A program made the translations under genes and the position numbers. From Deltaproteobacteria bacterium RIFOXYD12_FULL_50_9 (GTDB taxonomy: Bacteria; Desulfobacterota; Desulfobulbia; Desulfobulbales; CALZHT01): a stretch of DNA of 5,150 nt. Shown piece after piece: positions 3,516 to 5,150 of this stretch (position 1 is its first letter; each line of letters begins with the position of its first letter). The stretch lies in assembly GCA_001799225.1 (NCBI GenBank), contig MGTA01000259.1:1-5150 (forward strand), read 5' to 3'. Below the pieces are notes generated by a model. That model saw only the letters and a list, made by a program, of their open reading frames with translations, had not been told where the DNA came from and ran no database searches.

Positions 3516-5150
3516 ATGGAAGTCATCACCACCCATCTCAACGCCGACTTTGACGGGCTTGCCTCCATGATTATGGCGCGGAAGCTCTATCCCGAGGCAA
3601 TTCTTGCCTTTTCCGGCTCTCAAGAGAAGAACCTGCGCGACTACTTTGTTCAGTCCATCCATTTTTATGATTTCCAGCGGATCAAGAATATCAGCCTAAA
3701 AAAGGTCAGCCGGCTGATCCTGGTTGATACACGGCAGGCCAAACGGATCGGCAAATTTGCCGAGTGTCTTGACAATCCCGGCCTGACCATCCACATCTAC
3801 GACCACCATCCTGAAGCTGCCGATGATCTGCATGGCCAGCTTGAGGTGATCAGGCCGGTAGGCTCGACCTCGACAATATTTATCAATATCTTCCGGGAAA
3901 AAGGGATCACCATCAACAAGGATGAGGCCACTATTATGGCCATGGCCATCCATGAAGACACCGGCTCGTTCACCTTTGACACCACGACCGCCGAAGATCT
4001 GAACGCCATGGCCTGGCTGCTTGAGCAGGGCGCTGATCTGAACAGGGTCTCGCAGTTTGTCTCGCAGGAACTCACCTCCAGCCAGGTCACCCTTCTGCAC
4101 ACCATGATCCAGGCAGCCAGCACCTATACCATCGAGGGGATCGATATTGTTGTGGCCAAGGTGTCGACCGCCGACTATATCGACGAGTTTGCCCTGCTGG
4201 TCCGACGTTTCATGGTCATGGAAAATCTTGACACCCTTTTTGCTCTGGTCCGGATGGGTGACCGGGTCTACCTGATCGCCCGCAGTCGAGTCCCTGAGGT
4301 CAATGTCGGCAAGATCACTGCCGAATTCGGCGGCGGCGGCCATGCCTCGGCCGCTTCAGCTACGATTAAAGATATGACGCTTGTGCAGACCGAAGAGAAG
4401 CTTGTCCAACTTCTCCACAAGCATGTCTTGCCGAAAAGCGTGGCCGGCGCGCTCATGTCCTCACCGGTCATCTCGGTCAAGCCCGAGGTGGCGATCAAAG
4501 AGGCCAATCTCATCCTCACCCGTTACAACGTCACCGTGCTGCCGGTATTTGAAGAGCGCGCCAAGGTCCTTGGCCTGATCTCCAGACGGGTTACGGAGAA
4601 GGCTATTTTCCATGGCCTTGGCGATCTGCCGGTATCCGAATACATGAGCACTGATTTCGTCTCCCTGCCGCCGACTGCGACGTTATCCGATATTGAAGAA
4701 CTGATCATCCAGAACCGCCAGCGCTTTATCCCGGTTTGTGATGAGCAGGGGATCCAGGGCGTCATCACCCGTACCGATCTTTTGAACCTGCTGGTCAATG
4801 ACCCGGCCCGTCTGCCGAAAAATCTACTGGCCGAGGCAGATCAACCCGACACCATGCGGAACCGCAATGTTAACAGCCTGCTGATCGAAACTCTGCCCAA
4901 GGATGTGATTGTCCTGCTCAGAACGATCGGCGAGATTGCCCGGAAAAACAAATGGGCGGCTTACGCGGTCGGCGGCTTTGTCCGCGACCTCCTGCTCCAC
5001 ATCAAGAATCTCGATCTCGACATCGTGGTTGAGGGCGACGGTATCCTCTTTGCCAAGCAGCTTGCCGAACAACTGGGCGGCGAGGTCCGGACCCATGAAA
5101 AATTCAACACTGCCGTGGTCAAACTGCCTGATTCGCTCAAGATTGATGTG
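3516..5150 (+). CDS. DHH-CBS-CBS-tRNA nucleotidyltransferase/poly(A) polymerase fusion, N-terminal 545 aa
   Basis: The frame is open to the window edge. Order of parts: DHH phosphoesterase domain (1-~200) with THLNADFDGLAS at 6-17, VDTR at 70-73, YDHHP at 95-99 and HEDTGSF at 146-152; DHHA1 domain with FGGGGHASAAS at 271-281; CBS domain 1 (~308-365); CBS domain 2 (~373-428, ending GVITRTDLLNLL); then the class II nucleotidyltransferase head with YAVGGFVRDLL at 483-493 and LDLDIVVEGDG at 499-509, in which D500 and D502 should bind the catalytic metals. All visible DHH motifs and the GG and DxD motifs are intact. Related full proteins are about 820-900 aa (Aquifex, Geobacter-like bacteria). In Aquifex the homologue adds the terminal A of tRNA CCA with a separate CC-adding partner, so A-adding activity is probable but not provable here; poly(A) polymerase is the alternative. 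ATG 3516 fits the conserved MEVITTHLNAD beginning; the only in-frame upstream candidate (TTG 3483) is closed by a TAA, and the ribosome site is weak. GC is clearly higher than in the preceding 2 kb. Confidence 0.93.
   Translation, partial: MEVITTHLNADFDGLASMIMARKLYPEAILAFSGSQEKNLRDYFVQSIHFYDFQRIKNISLKKVSRLILVDTRQAKRIGKFAECLDNPGLTIHIYDHHPEAADDLHGQLEVIRPVGSTSTIFINIFREKGITINKDEATIMAMAIHEDTGSFTFDTTTAEDLNAMAWLLEQGADLNRVSQFVSQELTSSQVTLLHTMIQAASTYTIEGIDIVVAKVSTADYIDEFALLVRRFMVMENLDTLFALVRMGDRVYLIARSRVPEVNVGKITAEFGGGGHASAASATIKDMTLVQTEEKLVQLLHKHVLPKSVAGALMSSPVISVKPEVAIKEANLILTRYNVTVLPVFEERAKVLGLISRRVTEKAIFHGLGDLPVSEYMSTDFVSLPPTATLSDIEELIIQNRQRFIPVCDEQGIQGVITRTDLLNLLVNDPARLPKNLLAEADQPDTMRNRNVNSLLIETLPKDVIVLLRTIGEIARKNKWAAYAVGGFVRDLLLHIKNLDLDIVVEGDGILFAKQLAEQLGGEVRTHEKFNTAVVKLPDSLKIDV

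Noticed and set aside
3696..4343. Minus-strand 215-codon frame and others antisense to the DHH-fusion gene
   Set aside because: The plus-strand frame shows unbroken DHH, DHHA1 and CBS motifs across the whole region; the antisense frames are coding shadows of a GC-rich gene.

Overview
The window looks like accessory chromosomal DNA of a Gram-negative bacterium, followed by the start of a housekeeping gene. LpxR acts on outer-membrane lipid A, so an outer membrane is implied. The DHH-CBS-CBS-nucleotidyltransferase fusion at the right end is typical of Desulfobacterota/Geobacter-like lineages and Aquificae. A sulfate- or metal-reducing former 'deltaproteobacterium' is my best guess, made from family knowledge and not from a search.

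Layout: (1) 1-473, minus strand: the N-terminal half of an LpxR-family lipid A 3'-O-deacylase, cut by the window edge. (2) 474-823: a non-coding stretch holding an inverted-repeat element at 645-702. (3) 824-1663, minus strand: an exported protein of 279 aa that I do not recognise, with a barrel-like C-terminal half. (4) 1660-1910: its upstream region, with a 39-codon possible gene remnant, a triple 11-bp repeat that places three TATAAT boxes on the minus strand, and a GGGACA/TGTCCC-bounded element that looks like REP/RAYT-type repeat debris. (5) 1911-2470: a very AT-rich gene desert containing an extended -10 promoter, a 24-codon ORF with its own ribosome binding site, and a small hairpin. 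(6) 2488-3297: a degraded MNT/HEPN (MntA/HepT, type VII) toxin-antitoxin module on the minus strand. The MNT antitoxin is intact, but the HEPN toxin loses family similarity halfway, close to a perfect palindrome. A 14-bp perfect palindrome upstream is a candidate operator. (7) 3326-3448, minus strand: a possible orphan coding fragment. (8) 3516-5150, plus strand: the first 545 codons of a DHH/DHHA1-CBS-CBS-poly(A) polymerase/tRNA nucleotidyltransferase fusion, still open at the edge.

The two envelope genes at the left lie on the same strand and may be related in function (lipid A remodelling plus a secreted or outer-membrane protein). They are separated by 350 bases, so they are probably not one operon. 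The middle is a graveyard of mobile and repeat sequences with a decaying toxin-antitoxin pair. The GC-richer tRNA-maturation gene at the right marks the return to core genome. I see no RNA gene, CRISPR array or complete insertion sequence. The best candidates for something undescribed are the exported protein at 824-1663 and the AT-rich mini transcription unit at 2180-2333; neither is proven to be a new system.
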